Source: Chrysomallon squamiferum (lineage: Eukaryota; Mollusca; Gastropoda; Neomphalida; Peltospiridae). From it: a stretch of DNA of 64,000 nucleotides. Below, in pieces: positions 14,121 through 26,307 of this stretch. The translations under genes were made by a program, and so were the position numbers. Position 1 is the stretch's first letter. The number at the start of each line of letters is the position of its first letter. The stretch spans positions 16,415,310-16,479,309 of the forward strand of contig CM022673.1 in assembly GCA_012295275.1 (NCBI GenBank), written 5' to 3'. Below the pieces are notes generated by a model. The model had not been told where the DNA came from. It saw only the letters and a list, made by a program, of their open reading frames with translations, and made no database searches.

Positions 14121-15917
14121 TTATCTTGCAAACAGTGTTCTTGCTGGTGATGTTACGTTGATCAAGCTGTTTCCTAAATTGGACGGAGAAGAGGTTCCTA
14201 GCAGAACAGGACTAGAACTGTACAGGTGGGCTGGTCTCTGACTGGCTGGGTTCGAACCAAATAAACCTAAAAAACAATATGTTTATTAGAATTTAATTTA
14301 TACATTGTACTGCTAATACATTCATAAATAAATTTGAATTTATATAAACTTGTAAAATAATACATTAGAAAGTTATTATTTATTTATAAACTTAAATAAA
14401 ATTATAAAAACATTATTAAAATATTTTATTTTATTTTATTTTTGAGTGGACCATTCAAGTAAGTCTGTTATAAAAGTATTCATTTTAAATAATTTAAAAA
14501 AAACAATTTATAAATTAAAATTTTATACATTAACTTTTTAAAAAAAAACTTTCTTTCTCTAAAACATCTCAACAGTTCAATAATTATTTATAAAATTTTA
14601 TTGTATTTTTTTCAACATTCTGAATAAATGATGATCTTGAAATATCACGAATATGGTGTATAAATGCTCCCATATTATATTCAAAATATATATGGAATTA
14701 ATGTTTCACACTGTGAACTTTTTCTTTTACTTTTTAAGAATTATAATACAAATGACAAATTACAGAATATAATTGCAAAAAAAAAGAGAAAAATTCCATA
14801 AACATATCTAATGCCTATAAAATACCAAAAATAAATGTACCATTGTCTTGAATATACAAAAAATAAAATGACTACATAAATTATCTGTTCCTTACACTTT
14901 CAACATACATGCACAATTATCAATTAACTTCTGCAAATACATTTGCAAAAATGAGAGTAACTAGAAAACTCAACAAGTAAAAATGTGTCTATTGTGGTCT
15001 AAAAACAGACTGAATACATTACAAATAGTTTCAAGCAACTGAGCACTGTATGAGTTACTATACTTATTCATAATAATTATTTTTTTTTTTTTTTTTTTTT
15101 TTTTTAAACATTTTGTGGGAAATGATAATTGCAAAACAAAAAACAACAAAAAAAAACAACAAAAAATCCAGCTATCAGAACAAGGTTCTTATATTACTGT
15201 CATAATTTAATATCAGCAAAAATGTTCTAGTAACAAATACTGTACCTGAAAGAAAACATACTTGTATGTAGTCTGTCCATACCACCATAAGTACACTTTC
15301 TTTCATTTAATATCCATAATGAAAATTGTCACAAGACAACATATAAAAGCATCTTCAGTGAAATATTTCAATAAAGAAATACATTTTATTTTTTGTTTTC
15401 TTTTCCTGATAAAATAGCATTTTCATTTACTCTGACACTTTTTTAATGTCAGTTTTTGAAATATATTTAAATTTGTTTAAAGTTTCCAAAAATGGGGGTT
15501 ATTCATATATATTTATATATATACACAGTAGAATCTACTTGACAGCATAGTTTATTAACTGTCTCAGTATTTTTTTTTCAATAAAAATGTATTTAATAAA
15601 AATGAGTTAATTTCATTTGAATGAATTTTAGTGTTTGGGACAATTTAAAAAAAATATGTTGGAGACAAAATTAGAACCTTGAAAATCTGTTTTATTTATG
15701 TTTATGTGAAATGATATACACATTCAGGCATGTGCAAGTATATACATATATATATGTACATACAAACACATACAAATACACACACACACATACACTGTTA
15801 CATACATATGTCTGTATACAAATATACAACATGAATGTATACAAACAGATATGCACACACGCATTCAAATAATACAAACACATACACACAGAGATTCATG
15901 TAACAGATATGCAAACA

Positions 15918-15963
<46 letters not shown>

Positions 15964-18900
15964 TATGGACAACAGATGTATTTTTTCACAACATAAATAA
16001 ACCAGCACAGTTTAGCTCTTGTAAAAACAACGTGTGGCTAAGTGGACTCTACTGTGTTTGGTGAGTTTTACTTTTGGCCCCCGATGCTGTAAAGGGCACA
16101 TAAAGTTGAGTACCAAGCGGATGTGTGATACTCCGACCGAGCCTGCTAGGACGTGATGGTACCTGATGACATCGTGTAAGGCACGGGGGAGCCTGACGAC
16201 TGCATGAGAGGCGAGTTCAAGCTGACAGAGATGGAGGAAGTGGTGTTGTCAATTCCAAAATCGGACACAAGGTCCTCATCCCAGAGACCATTCTAAATAA
16301 AAAAATAAAAATAAAAATAAAAAATAATAGTAATAATTCTTTTTCCTTTTTCAGTTATTAAAGTATTTTTTAATGGGACAGTAACAAAGGTTGCTTTTGT
16401 GATTAAAATTTATCGACTCCAAGATGTTTTTGTATATGATAAAATAACACTTAAAAGTAAATTAAAAATTAATTTTATTTATCATCTGTTGCATTCACTT
16501 GGCTAATTAATTAACATGAACATCGGTGTAAACTGTTTTGTGATTAATTTATATGCTCCCAAAATATTAAATACACACAGTGGCAGATTAAATGTTTTAT
16601 TAATATCTAATGATTTTACAAATAACCAGTGCCACAATTTTCTAAGCAAAACTGTACATAAAATACATAGCAAAATAATACTAGGTCATTTTCAATCAAA
16701 AATAAAATTTAAAAAATGATCTGAATGATTTTTTTTTAACATCTGTTTACCTGGACTGCAGTGTCTGCTAAAGAAGGGTCTAATGAAAAACTGGAATCGA
16801 GAGATGACTGTTCAATCTTCGACTGCTGGTTCATAATAGTTACATAGTGAGTGTTTTGATTTGAGTCTCGGTGGACTTGTTTCTTCGGAGTTACAGGCAA
16901 AGTCTGCGGCTGAATGTTTGTTGATGTTTCAGTAAATTTTGATGCTGATTTTTTCTCTCTTGACCTCAGACCTGCTTCTCCTTTTTCTATAGCTTCCAGA
17001 TTTTCTGTAATTTACATTTATCAACTTTATTATCATTATCATTATCATGTATTTCAAATGAAGTACAAAATTGTGTAACATGTTTATCATATTACTATGT
17101 CCATGAAAGCAGATTATTTTAGTTTTATATTTTGAAATCTGCTTTAAAGGTGCCAAACCTCTGCATCAACAATTCATATTTTTTAATTATTAACAAAAAT
17201 GAACAAATTCACCAAAAATAAACATTTTAAAAATATATATCTGACATCAATCAAAAACATTTGTCAGCAAATCCTGAATGCTTAAATATTATAATTTTTT
17301 TTAGAACAATGTGTTTTTAATAAAAAAGGAAAAACAAAAAAAACAGTGTATTTTTAAGAAAAAAAAAGAAAAAGAAAAACACATCCACATCCACAAAAGG
17401 CTATACATTTTTAAAATCACTTATTAAAATATTACCTGGGAATGCCATGCTTTTAAGCAAAGCTGGGAGATCTTTCTTGCCCCATTTAGAAATCTCCTCC
17501 TCCATCTTCACTACTTTGGCAGGATTAAGTCCCCATAGACAGCCTTTCTTAGCACTAGCACTCAGTTTAGGGTTGTCTACCTTGGCAAAGCACTTGTTGA
17601 GTGAGAGATTGTGACGGACAGAATTCTGAATAAAAAAATAATAACAATCTATAATATAAATTATAAAAAATAATAATAATAATAATAAAAAAAATATAAA
17701 CTTTAACTTTTCAAGATTAAATTTTCATTTCAGTACTGTTACACACAGTGAAACAATGGCATTTCATTTCAGAACTGACCACATATATGCAGTAACTCTG
17801 ACAAATTCAAAGAACTGAATCAAAAAATTTAACAACTGTAATGTTGAATTAAATTTTAAATCAAAAGAAGACAAATTATTACAGAAATTGAAACACACAC
17901 ACACAGCCACACACTTACAAACAAGGGACATAACTCCAAAATATATATATATATATCTTATAACAGTTAATAATCTTTCAAACATGGCCATATACAGTGA
18001 AGCAGTTCAATATGTATGAGTTTATTCAATTTGTAGAACTGTGATTAGTTAAAACAAATGCATGGAGTTCTGCATGTCACTGATTGGTGTTAGGGTTGTA
18101 AGGGTTAAATGACTATGCAAATTTTTCCTTGCACTAGTAGTTTGTCCTGTCTTGCAAAGAATAATGATGTTAAGTTAAAGCATGAAAATTATATTTACCT
18201 TCCAGCCATCAGGAGCTGTCTTGAAATAAGGAAAGTTTTCTCTGAAATAAAAAATAAAAATTACAAAGGTGACATAATTTTTAATAAAGAGAAAGAATAA
18301 CTGTTTAATTTAGCTTCAGCATTTTAAAATAATAATGCTAGTAAAGTAAAACAAGGAAATTTTGAAATGTAAATGAAATAATATGTCACATTACAAGGGA
18401 AATGGTAAATTTTTAACATGTTTAAGTGTAATAAAAATAAAGTATGTAAGAAAGCAAAAAAAATAATAATAATAAAATAAATAAATAAAAAATAAAAACA
18501 TAAATTATAAAAATATAGTAACTAAATAATTATAATATAAAAATATAAAATAAGATAAATTAATAAAATTAGTTAGACATATTGTTTATGAATCTACATT
18601 TTTAAATTCATTTTTGAAACTATCATTATTGAAAATAAACTGATAAAGATTGCATTTTTTTATATACAGATTAACACAATAAAAGTAATTTTGTGAACAG
18701 ATTAAATAACTGACTCAATCAGTTAACAAACTAATCCTAAGTAGTCTTAATGGAATAGTCACCTTCAGTGATACAATTTTATTATAGAACATTCTAATTA
18801 TCATCATATGTTTAAGTGTCTGTCTGAGTGTATTGTAAAAACAATCAGTCATTTTCTTAAATAGATTAAATATGCTGGAATTTGCAGTTATCAACATCTT

Positions 18901-21900
18901 AGAAAAATAAATAATAAATAAAATATAAAATATAAGGATTAATACTTTACAGTACTATATACATATTGTGTAACATGAAAAACTAATGTAAAAATTTTAT
19001 GAAAAATATTTCTACTCTTCTACTGTGACAAAGAAAGATTCATTTAGTATACACAAAGCAGAAACAATAGGAGTGAAAGGAATTAATGACATCAAAACAT
19101 TTTAATTGTGGAACATGTTCTTCAAAATATATCAGAGATGAAACATACCCTTCCACAATTTAATCTTAACAATTTGTAAGACATGAACAAACTTTCAGCT
19201 GATATAGGACATTGTTTATTTTGTGATATTACCACCAATTAAACGGATTTAAAATAAATAAATAAAGTGAAAAAAGTAAAAACGAAAGAAAAAGAAAATA
19301 ATTTAATGTTAAGCAGTCCTATAATCTAAATTCATATTCAATAAATCTTGCATTACTATCTGAAAAGTTGAAGTGTGGACAGTAATGTGCACTGAAATAA
19401 CTTGTATTACTTAAAACTTTTTTCTTCATAATGCACACTGACATGCTGTTATACATGTATAAAATTCAAACAAGTCAAGCTAGAATGGTGAATTTTTAAC
19501 TCAGTAATCTGAAAATTCAGTCAAAAAATAAAACTTAAAAAAAATTAAAGGTAGTGTTTTGAAAGAACTGTTATCTAAAGCTGTAAATATTTACATATTC
19601 ACCCACTTTAAACATAATTCACATTTGTAAATTGTATGAAGTCATGAATGCTTCCTTTTTAAGTAATGTTATTTTGTAACCCAAATGGCTCTTCAAACAA
19701 ATGTTAATAAAAACATTTACGGAAAAGATCTGTCCTCTATGCTGGATTTTAATTTATATTCACAGCAATCACAAATAGATTTATCAAATTTTTGTAAGTT
19801 ATACAAAGTTGTTTTTTGTCAGTTTCTTTGGAAGTTTCGTGTAAAACACCTCTTGATATCAGCCCATGGAGATGCAGCAGTGGATTTCTTTTCATTATAT
19901 AACAAATACAAGACTAATCCCAAATGAAAAAATTTATGTTGAGATGCTGTAAACCTTTGATTATATTGTTGTTTCTGAAAGAATCTAAAAATCCTTTCAT
20001 CTGTCAACAAAAATTAACAATTTTAAATCTTTAATTTATAACTACATATACATTTTCTTTATAATTGTTTTTATGACCGATATATTGAAAGTTTAAAATG
20101 CTAATAAAGTTTCCACTAATCAATACAGTTCATTTAACTGTTAAGAAATGTGTATCATGAGTGTTATAATATATGTTATAAATAATTTAAAATCACCAGA
20201 CATTTTTATTTAAACACACTTTTAATCAGTCTTGTTTTAGTGGAACTACTAAATATTATCTGGCCAGTAAATCAAATTATTAATTCTACTGACTGTGCAT
20301 AAATTTGTCATTAGTATTAAATTAACTTAATACATCGTAAATTACTATTTTTCAAAGTAGAAGTTTTCACACCAAAAAATATATATACTGGATTTTTCTT
20401 TCTCAGTTATGAATATTTATATCAGAGAGATTGGGGGTATATGCTTCCATACATAATTACATAAAAAATACAGCCAACAAAAATAAAATTTTAAAACCAT
20501 TGTTTTCTGGAACATAAGACTGCATTATAAAAAGAAATGTTTGGGTTTCTTAAAGAAAACATCAAAACACTGTAATTTATTTAAAGGTTATTACTGATAT
20601 TAAGTGTGTAAACTTCTTTCTTGTAAAATGACAAAAGTCACACAGAGCTTACTAATTAGCAGCCTCAAAGTTTTAATCTTCATATCAGTAAAAGCATTTT
20701 AGGTAAGAGAAAAACAAACAAACGTCTGACATTGTAGTTTGCATAGCTCATAAATGGAAACTTAAATGATTTGGCTTACGCAATATAAAGGATCAGAGTT
20801 TGGGAGAAAATGTACCTGCACTAGACTACCTCTTTTTTATTACCAACAATGAATGTTTCATGTGGCTGTGACAGGAAAACATATCCTATGATCTGTAATA
20901 AATGGACTTTTGACCCAAAATAGGTCACTGTGGACTCATGCTGCAGTCAGTCAAATATTGCACCTTTACAATTAAAATACATCTATCTGTAATTACCTAT
21001 ATATCTGCAGACACACATCTTGTAAAAGGTTTATATATTTTTTGAAAGAACCATGCTCTAACAAAACAGATATATACTTTCATCTTTCTCAAAATATCTG
21101 TGTTTATATTCATAAATCAGCCTAACTGACTGACCTAGAATGCACAGTGACAAATGCAAAAACATCTCTTTCATTCTAGTGCACTGATTTCTCGTAATGT
21201 TTTCCCCTGGTGGTGAGATAGCACTTGGTCAGTTAATTCTAGGCATCTACTTATATCTTAATATCTGTCATTTTAGATACATCATACTAACTGTGAAAGA
21301 ATCAATGATACCAAATCACTGCATTTAATAGGTCCTTTTATATTTGCATTTTCCAACTGAGAGGGCAGCACATTCCAGTTACTTTAGAATCACACAGATT
21401 CAACTGATAAAGCATAAAAAATATTGGATTTATTACCAGTGATATTTTAGTGGTTTTTTTTGTTGTTGTTGTTGTTGTTGTTGTTGTTTTGGTTTTTTAA
21501 AACAGATTATAAAAGGCTATATTACATTGACAGAATATTACTTACGTCATAAAACTATAAATCTCGCTAACTGGCAGATTTCCACTTTCGCTGTTTTTCA
21601 AAGCAAGAGCTATAAGACAACTGTATGAAAATACTGGTTTAGGAAACACTTTTTCTTGTTGAACTTCTGTCTGGGTTGAAGGCACATAATTTTTGGGAGT
21701 CATTTGCGGTCCATTTTGCAGATGACCAACTAACACAGGTGAAGAGAGAGAAGGCGATAAAACATTTTTTGTTCCTGAATGAGCAGGTAGCGATACACGT
21801 GTAACATTGTAAATTGCTTCCATTTCGTCGTTGTTGTTGGAATTAAGACTTGCCAATGACTGGACGGCACTCTGTACCTGTGAAGTTGTAACATTGTTCA

Positions 21901-22285
21901 CTGTAAGTGTTACATTGTTACAAGTGTCTGTTAACATGGCATCGCGCACCTGCTGGCTTGACGTTTGCTGGAGGTGGATAGGAATGACAGTTCGGGGATT
22001 CACTAATAAATTAGGGTCTGTGTTTTCCGTCTCGTGAACCGTTTGGTGCAGTTGATCCATGGCTGCATTTTGAAGCCATTCTAAATCATCCATTCCAGTG
22101 GTATTCTCAGGTAACATGTCAAAATCTGAAAGGCCAGGATTTGAATCCATTTTCAAATCAGCTTCGTGCCTGTCAGAATCTGAATGTAGAACGAATAAAT
22201 TATCCATTTCGTGTCTCTCGTCGCATGTTATCATGTCCATAATGGACATGGGATCGCCATCTCCGTGATTATAGAAATTATCCAT
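14121..22285 (-). CDS. FOXN4: Forkhead transcription factor FOXN1/4 (FOXN4-like), 500 aa, six coding exons
   Basis: Coding exons in transcript order are 22285-21546, 18241-18199, 17625-17436, 17004-16751, 16292-16163 and 14266-14121 (stop TAA 14121-14123). Frame is kept across all joins and every intron is GT-AG. The total is 501 codons. The forkhead domain, about residues 214-312, is split over exons 1-3. It reads [20 protein letters not shown] ... [19 protein letters not shown], then [13 protein letters not shown] and [20 protein letters not shown]. The [11 protein letters not shown] and [13 protein letters not shown] blocks match FOXN1/FOXN4, not FOXN2/3. Vertebrate FOXN4 directs retinal and spinal interneuron fates and FOXN1 directs thymus epithelium; the role here is unknown. 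The N-terminal 210 residues are acidic and Asn/Gln-rich. Exon 5 has an acidic-hydrophobic stretch ([15 protein letters not shown]) that could be an activation segment. The start is the first ATG of a long open exon, and the length is near that of vertebrate FOXN4. Confidence 0.95.
14267..16162 (-). other. FOXN4 intron 5
   Basis: This intron is bounded by the GTACC donor at 16162-16161 and a TTTTTTAG acceptor at 14268-14267. It contains a T tract on the + strand at about 15080-15105 and a long CA microsatellite ending near 15960. Cys/Val/Tyr-rich open frames on the - strand at 15692-15989 are reads of that microsatellite. If the intron is retained, exon 5 reads on to TAG at 16148-16146. Confidence 0.75.
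15780..15961. repeat. CA microsatellite region
   Basis: Imperfect CACATA units from about 15780 lead into a pure (CA)n run at about 15918-15960, on the + strand, inside FOXN4 intron 5. It is strictly alternating purine-pyrimidine in its pure part. Confidence 0.95.
18242..21545 (-). other. FOXN4 intron 1
   Basis: This 3.3-kb intron interrupts the forkhead domain between IYSFM and ENFPYFK (phase 2). It begins with donor GTAAG and ends with TTATTTCAG. No coding exon is recognised inside. A more complex patch at about 20750-20960 carries an everted pair of nuclear-receptor-like half sites (20911-20927). A TTG run lies at about 21459-21489. The 80-aa open frame at 19685-19927 (+) shows no family features. 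Confidence 0.7.
21459..21489. repeat. (TTG)n microsatellite in FOXN4 intron 1
   Basis: About eight to nine TTG units follow a T run, close to the 5' splice site of intron 1 on the - strand. Confidence 0.9.
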
Positions 22286-22398
22286 TTTAAAATTGAAAGG
22301 ACTCCGGCTGTGTAGAGTTTCCGATCAAAAACAAATCCACGAGTGTGCCAATTTGTCTTAAATGTTAGCTGCTATTTCTCCTTTAATTTCCATGCATG

Positions 22399-22406
22399 TG
22401 ACGTCA
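22399..22406. promoter_or_regulatory. Candidate CRE upstream of FOXN4
   Basis: The perfect palindrome TGACGTCA, the consensus cAMP-response element bound by CREB/ATF factors, lies about 114 bp upstream of the FOXN4 start codon. The surrounding stretch (about 22380-22740) is less A+T-rich than its neighbours, as expected of a promoter in this genome. Function is inferred from the motif and position only. Confidence 0.45.
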
Positions 22407-22612
22407 AACGTTGTTTCTGACTTTAAAACTGTACGTACATTGTGTTGTCTACTCCGTTCTACAACGATACATACTTTTTCAGTCAGGAAATTCGCAAAAT
22501 AACAACACTGAAATGTCTATATGAAGTTCCCATGTAGTACAAATGTAGTAAAATTCTGTTGGTCAATAAGGCTGAACAAAGAAAGGTAATACGTTCAAAA
22601 TGGACAATTATC

Positions 22613-22659
22613 ATTGGCTCGCTGAAGTCATGGGGTTTTGAAAACTTTGTTGTGATTGG
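22613..22659 (-). promoter_or_regulatory. Paired CCAAT boxes upstream of FOXN4
   Basis: Two ATTGGC words on the + strand (from 22613 and from 22655) read GCCAAT in the FOXN4 direction. They are 42 bp apart and about 330-375 bp upstream of the start codon. CCAAT pairs are typical NF-Y sites. Site use and the transcription start are unknown. Confidence 0.35.
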
Positions 22660-23220
22660 CTGTTGCCACAGGGACCTGTCATAACATGTCTGAGCGAAGT
22701 TAGTGGAGCAGGTGCCCGTTCTTGTTAATTTCAAAGTGTTTCTTTTTGATGTGCATTTCTTTATCCTTTATTAATAAAACTACTATGCGACCACATGTTC
22801 AACTGAACTTTTCACAATAAGGGATATTTCAAAATTATAAATGTCCTGCCCAAACAGGACCTTTTAAGAATATTACTATAGACTAGTATTCTGTATTTTT
22901 TATTTTTAGATTGCCTTACGCTTTCTTAATGGTTTATTTCAAATATTAATTTGAGAACATTTTGTAAACCCGAAATGACTCATACTAATCATTTTTATTT
23001 ATTTATTAATAATTTTTTTTTTTTTTCAAATATCGGTGGGACTGGTTAAAAATAAATTACTTTATTATTTTACAAAATTATTTAATAATAATAAATATTA
23101 ATCTAGAAATTATTATTTTGTTAAATTTAAAAAAATTATATAATAAAATATTTTTTTTAATATCATATACTGAAAGAACAAAATATGAAATTGATGCAAA
23201 ATCTAAGAAAATACATTTGC

Positions 23221-23223
<3 letters not shown>

Positions 23224-23251
<28 letters not shown>
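23224..23251. repeat. (GA)14 microsatellite
   Basis: A pure GA dinucleotide run, intergenic between FOXN4 and the zinc-finger gene. Confidence 0.95.
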
Positions 23252-23255
<4 letters not shown>

Positions 23256-26204
23256 TTTAGAACACAACTTATTAATAGAGATTATAATCCTGACATTAAA
23301 TATATTAAAGTTAAAAGATATGTTTGCAATTTCACATTTAGTCACCTTTTTATTAAATGTACATGAGCCAAACATAACTTTGAAAGCAGCTTTGAAGTTT
23401 TTAGTGCTTATTTGGAATATAAATTTCTTGTTGTTTTAATTATGAATAATTACAACAAAAATAACATTAAGTGCAGTGTTGTTGCCCAGCAGTCTGTTTC
23501 ATAATATGATTCATCCACATATGATAAAATTATTTAAATTCTGTTGGTTAAGCTTACTTTGTTTCTTTTATGTATGCTAAATTGAACACAACAAAGTACA
23601 TTTATTCAGAGGAAGTGTAGTTATTAAGGTGCTCCAATCTTTTTTTGTTAGGAAAGGAAAATACTTTTTCAGGATGTGAACCATTTATCAATAAATATTA
23701 TTAACTGAAAGCATCCGAAATCTTACAATTTTTTTGTTATTTCTGAAACACTTTTGCAAAATTATTGAAATGTGTATAATTTTACATCAAATATGAAATC
23801 TATGAAGTATCTAAAAAAAAAAAAAAAAATGGATGTATTAAAATAATTATTTCAGTTAAAACATTACTGTATCCAGGCTTTGGGGCAAATACATTTGTAT
23901 TTGAATATTTTCACAATACATCCTGAAGTACATTAAAATATGTTTCTTAAAATTATTTCATGTTTTGATCTGAATATTTTGTTGATGTGAAAGGCAATCT
24001 GATCAATGAATTGCACTCACAGAACTGTGAGGGAATTGTTTTCTGTGATCATAATGACTTGCAATTAGTGATCTCTTTGATGTGATAATGCTTACCAGCA
24101 CTGTCTGCTCCACTGGAGAAAATATTCAGCCTAAATAACAAGATAGATGTCATCTGACTGATGAGAATTTGGAAAATCTTTTCTTTTTCAGGAATAATCA
24201 ACAAAATTCATTAGCTGATGTGACACATGCAGTAAGTATCAGAATAAAAAGCAAAGGAAAAAACAATGAATATTGAGTTGCTTCCAAATGTATTATTTAA
24301 TAAAATACATTTTAATGCATTTAAACACATTCATGGTAATATCACCAAAAATGCTTCAGAAAATATTTGCAAGACAATTATTGTCTTCATCCTTTCCAGT
24401 ATAAAAAGATGATAAAAATCTATTTTGTGGTACTTTCAAGCAATGGTTTTATTTACAACTTGACACCAACCTTTTACAATAGTATTATAATAAACATTAA
24501 TTCTGCCCTACTTTATGAAGAATAAATTTAGTGACTGTATACCTATTTTATTTACATTTGGTTTGGGGGTAAATCCAAGAGAAAGCCAGCTAGGTTGCAC
24601 AAATGATTGTTCTGATTTAAAACAAAAACAAAAAAAAAATGAACAACACAATAACCCAAATCTAAACACAAGCATATTATTATTATTGTAAATAACAATA
24701 TACAAAATAATAATAATTCATAGTGAAGTTATATATATAGTTTATTGCATCTGAGTGGTTTGAAATATTAACATACTAAAAATCAGAAAACATGATTATT
24801 AAAAAAAATAAAAAATAAATAATATAAGGAAGAAAAGAAAAATATTAATATAAAATTTTCAGTGTAAAATAAATGAAATAATTTATTATTTAACAAAAAT
24901 TTAAGTTTATTTATAATCTATTTCTATTTCAATAGTTAAAAAATTGCAGCCAAAATATTTTTTACATCATTATATAAAATGAAATGTCAAGCAACAATGT
25001 CTATAGAGCAGGCATTTTCTGATAATAGCTTTGATGGCTGTTTAATACCTGTTTGACTTTTTTCTGTTTTTGATGAGAAGGAAAACATTAATGCCTTTAC
25101 AGATTGAAACAGTAATATACAACTCAGCAGGCTGCTAAAATAACACTTTTATCACAAATAGTTATTTTCTTGAAAACTTTTGAAATGAAAAATATTCTGT
25201 AACACAACAACTGAAGATAACTGAAGTATAAAAATTCTCATATACATGTATGTACATACAAGAGTATTTATATAAAAAAAATACTTAAATATGAACAAAG
25301 TGACAATGTAACATTTTTGAAAAGACATACAAATATTCCAAGTTCATTAATGATTTTCAAATAAGAAGTAAATACTACAATTTCATTATCTAAACTGAAA
25401 TTATAAATAATTTCAAAAAAATGTTTTGTTTAACTATCATTGAAAGATACAGTTTTATCCTGGGATAATCAAAGAATTCTTAGTTTAAGGAAAATATCTT
25501 ATAAGAATGGAGTTACAGCTAGTTTCAATATCTTTAACTGACAAATGATGCATATCTCTGCAGAAGTTGATACCAGTACTTAGTTTCATTTTGTAAATCT
25601 AAATTTTAACTCTGTAAGGAGTCTGTAAACTTAACTGCTTAACAGAAATAATGTATATTCATAAACATGCAGTGAAAAGAGAAAACTTGAATTCCTTCAT
25701 TACATCACATTTATCAAAAACTAGAACCTTTTTATGGGGCAATGCTTATTAAAAAAAAACCTACGTGCTGCTTATTCATTTTACTGATAATACATTTTCA
25801 GTGCTAATAGGTTTCCCAATTTTAATGTCAATATTTAAAGAAAGAAAGAAAGAAAAAATATTTGAAAATCATTAATCAAGTGTGATCATTTAAGTACCTG
25901 GATAGCCTTCATTAAAGCAAAGTAGGATTTAATAATATGTCACCTAAAACACAATATTAACTGTTTTCCTAAAAGTTTCACAAAAATAAATAATGCAACA
26001 TTATCTTCTGAAAATTAAGTTTCACAAATTTAATGACCTGTTAAAATCTTATTTATTAAGAAATACTTTTAATATCAGTTAAGCAATCTATTCATGAATA
26101 TTGAAATTATTGGATTTGGAAATTATCAATAAATTACTGATCACTAAATCTTTTTAAATATGAAAATATGCCAAACATTTAAAAATGTTAACAAGTACTG
26201 TTAC

Positions 26205-26210
26205 TTTATT
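26205..26210 (-). terminator. Candidate polyadenylation signal of the zinc-finger gene
   Basis: TTTATT on the + strand is AATAAA in the direction of the zinc-finger gene, about 100 bases after its stop codon. Such words are frequent by chance in this composition, so the assignment is tentative. Confidence 0.35.
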
Positions 26211-26307
26211 TTTCTTTCTTTGTTTTACATCACATATTGTGTTAACTATATGAAAAGAAAGAGTAAGTACAAAATGTTTCTTAGTGAAAAGAATAGTCAC
26301 ATAACAT

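Larger units (their letters stand above)
22286..26307. other. FOXN4 5' flank and zinc-finger gene 3' flank, no gene seen
   Basis: The stretch from 22286 to about 22740 is likely FOXN4 5' UTR and promoter. Beyond it is A+T-rich DNA with a GA microsatellite (23224-23251). A more complex patch lies at about 24000-24180. No exon with family resemblance was found. The 83-aa open frame on the - strand at 22483-22734 overlaps the CCAAT boxes and is not convincing. Confidence 0.5.

Noticed and set aside
15692-15989. Cys/Val/Tyr-rich open frames on the - strand
   Set aside because: They read through a CA microsatellite inside FOXN4 intron 5.
19685-19927. 80-aa open frame on the + strand in FOXN4 intron 1
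   Set aside because: No domain, and it lies inside a confirmed intron; length is compatible with chance.
22483-22734. 83-aa open frame on the - strand upstream of FOXN4
   Set aside because: It overlaps the candidate promoter with CCAAT boxes and has no recognisable domain or conservation signal.
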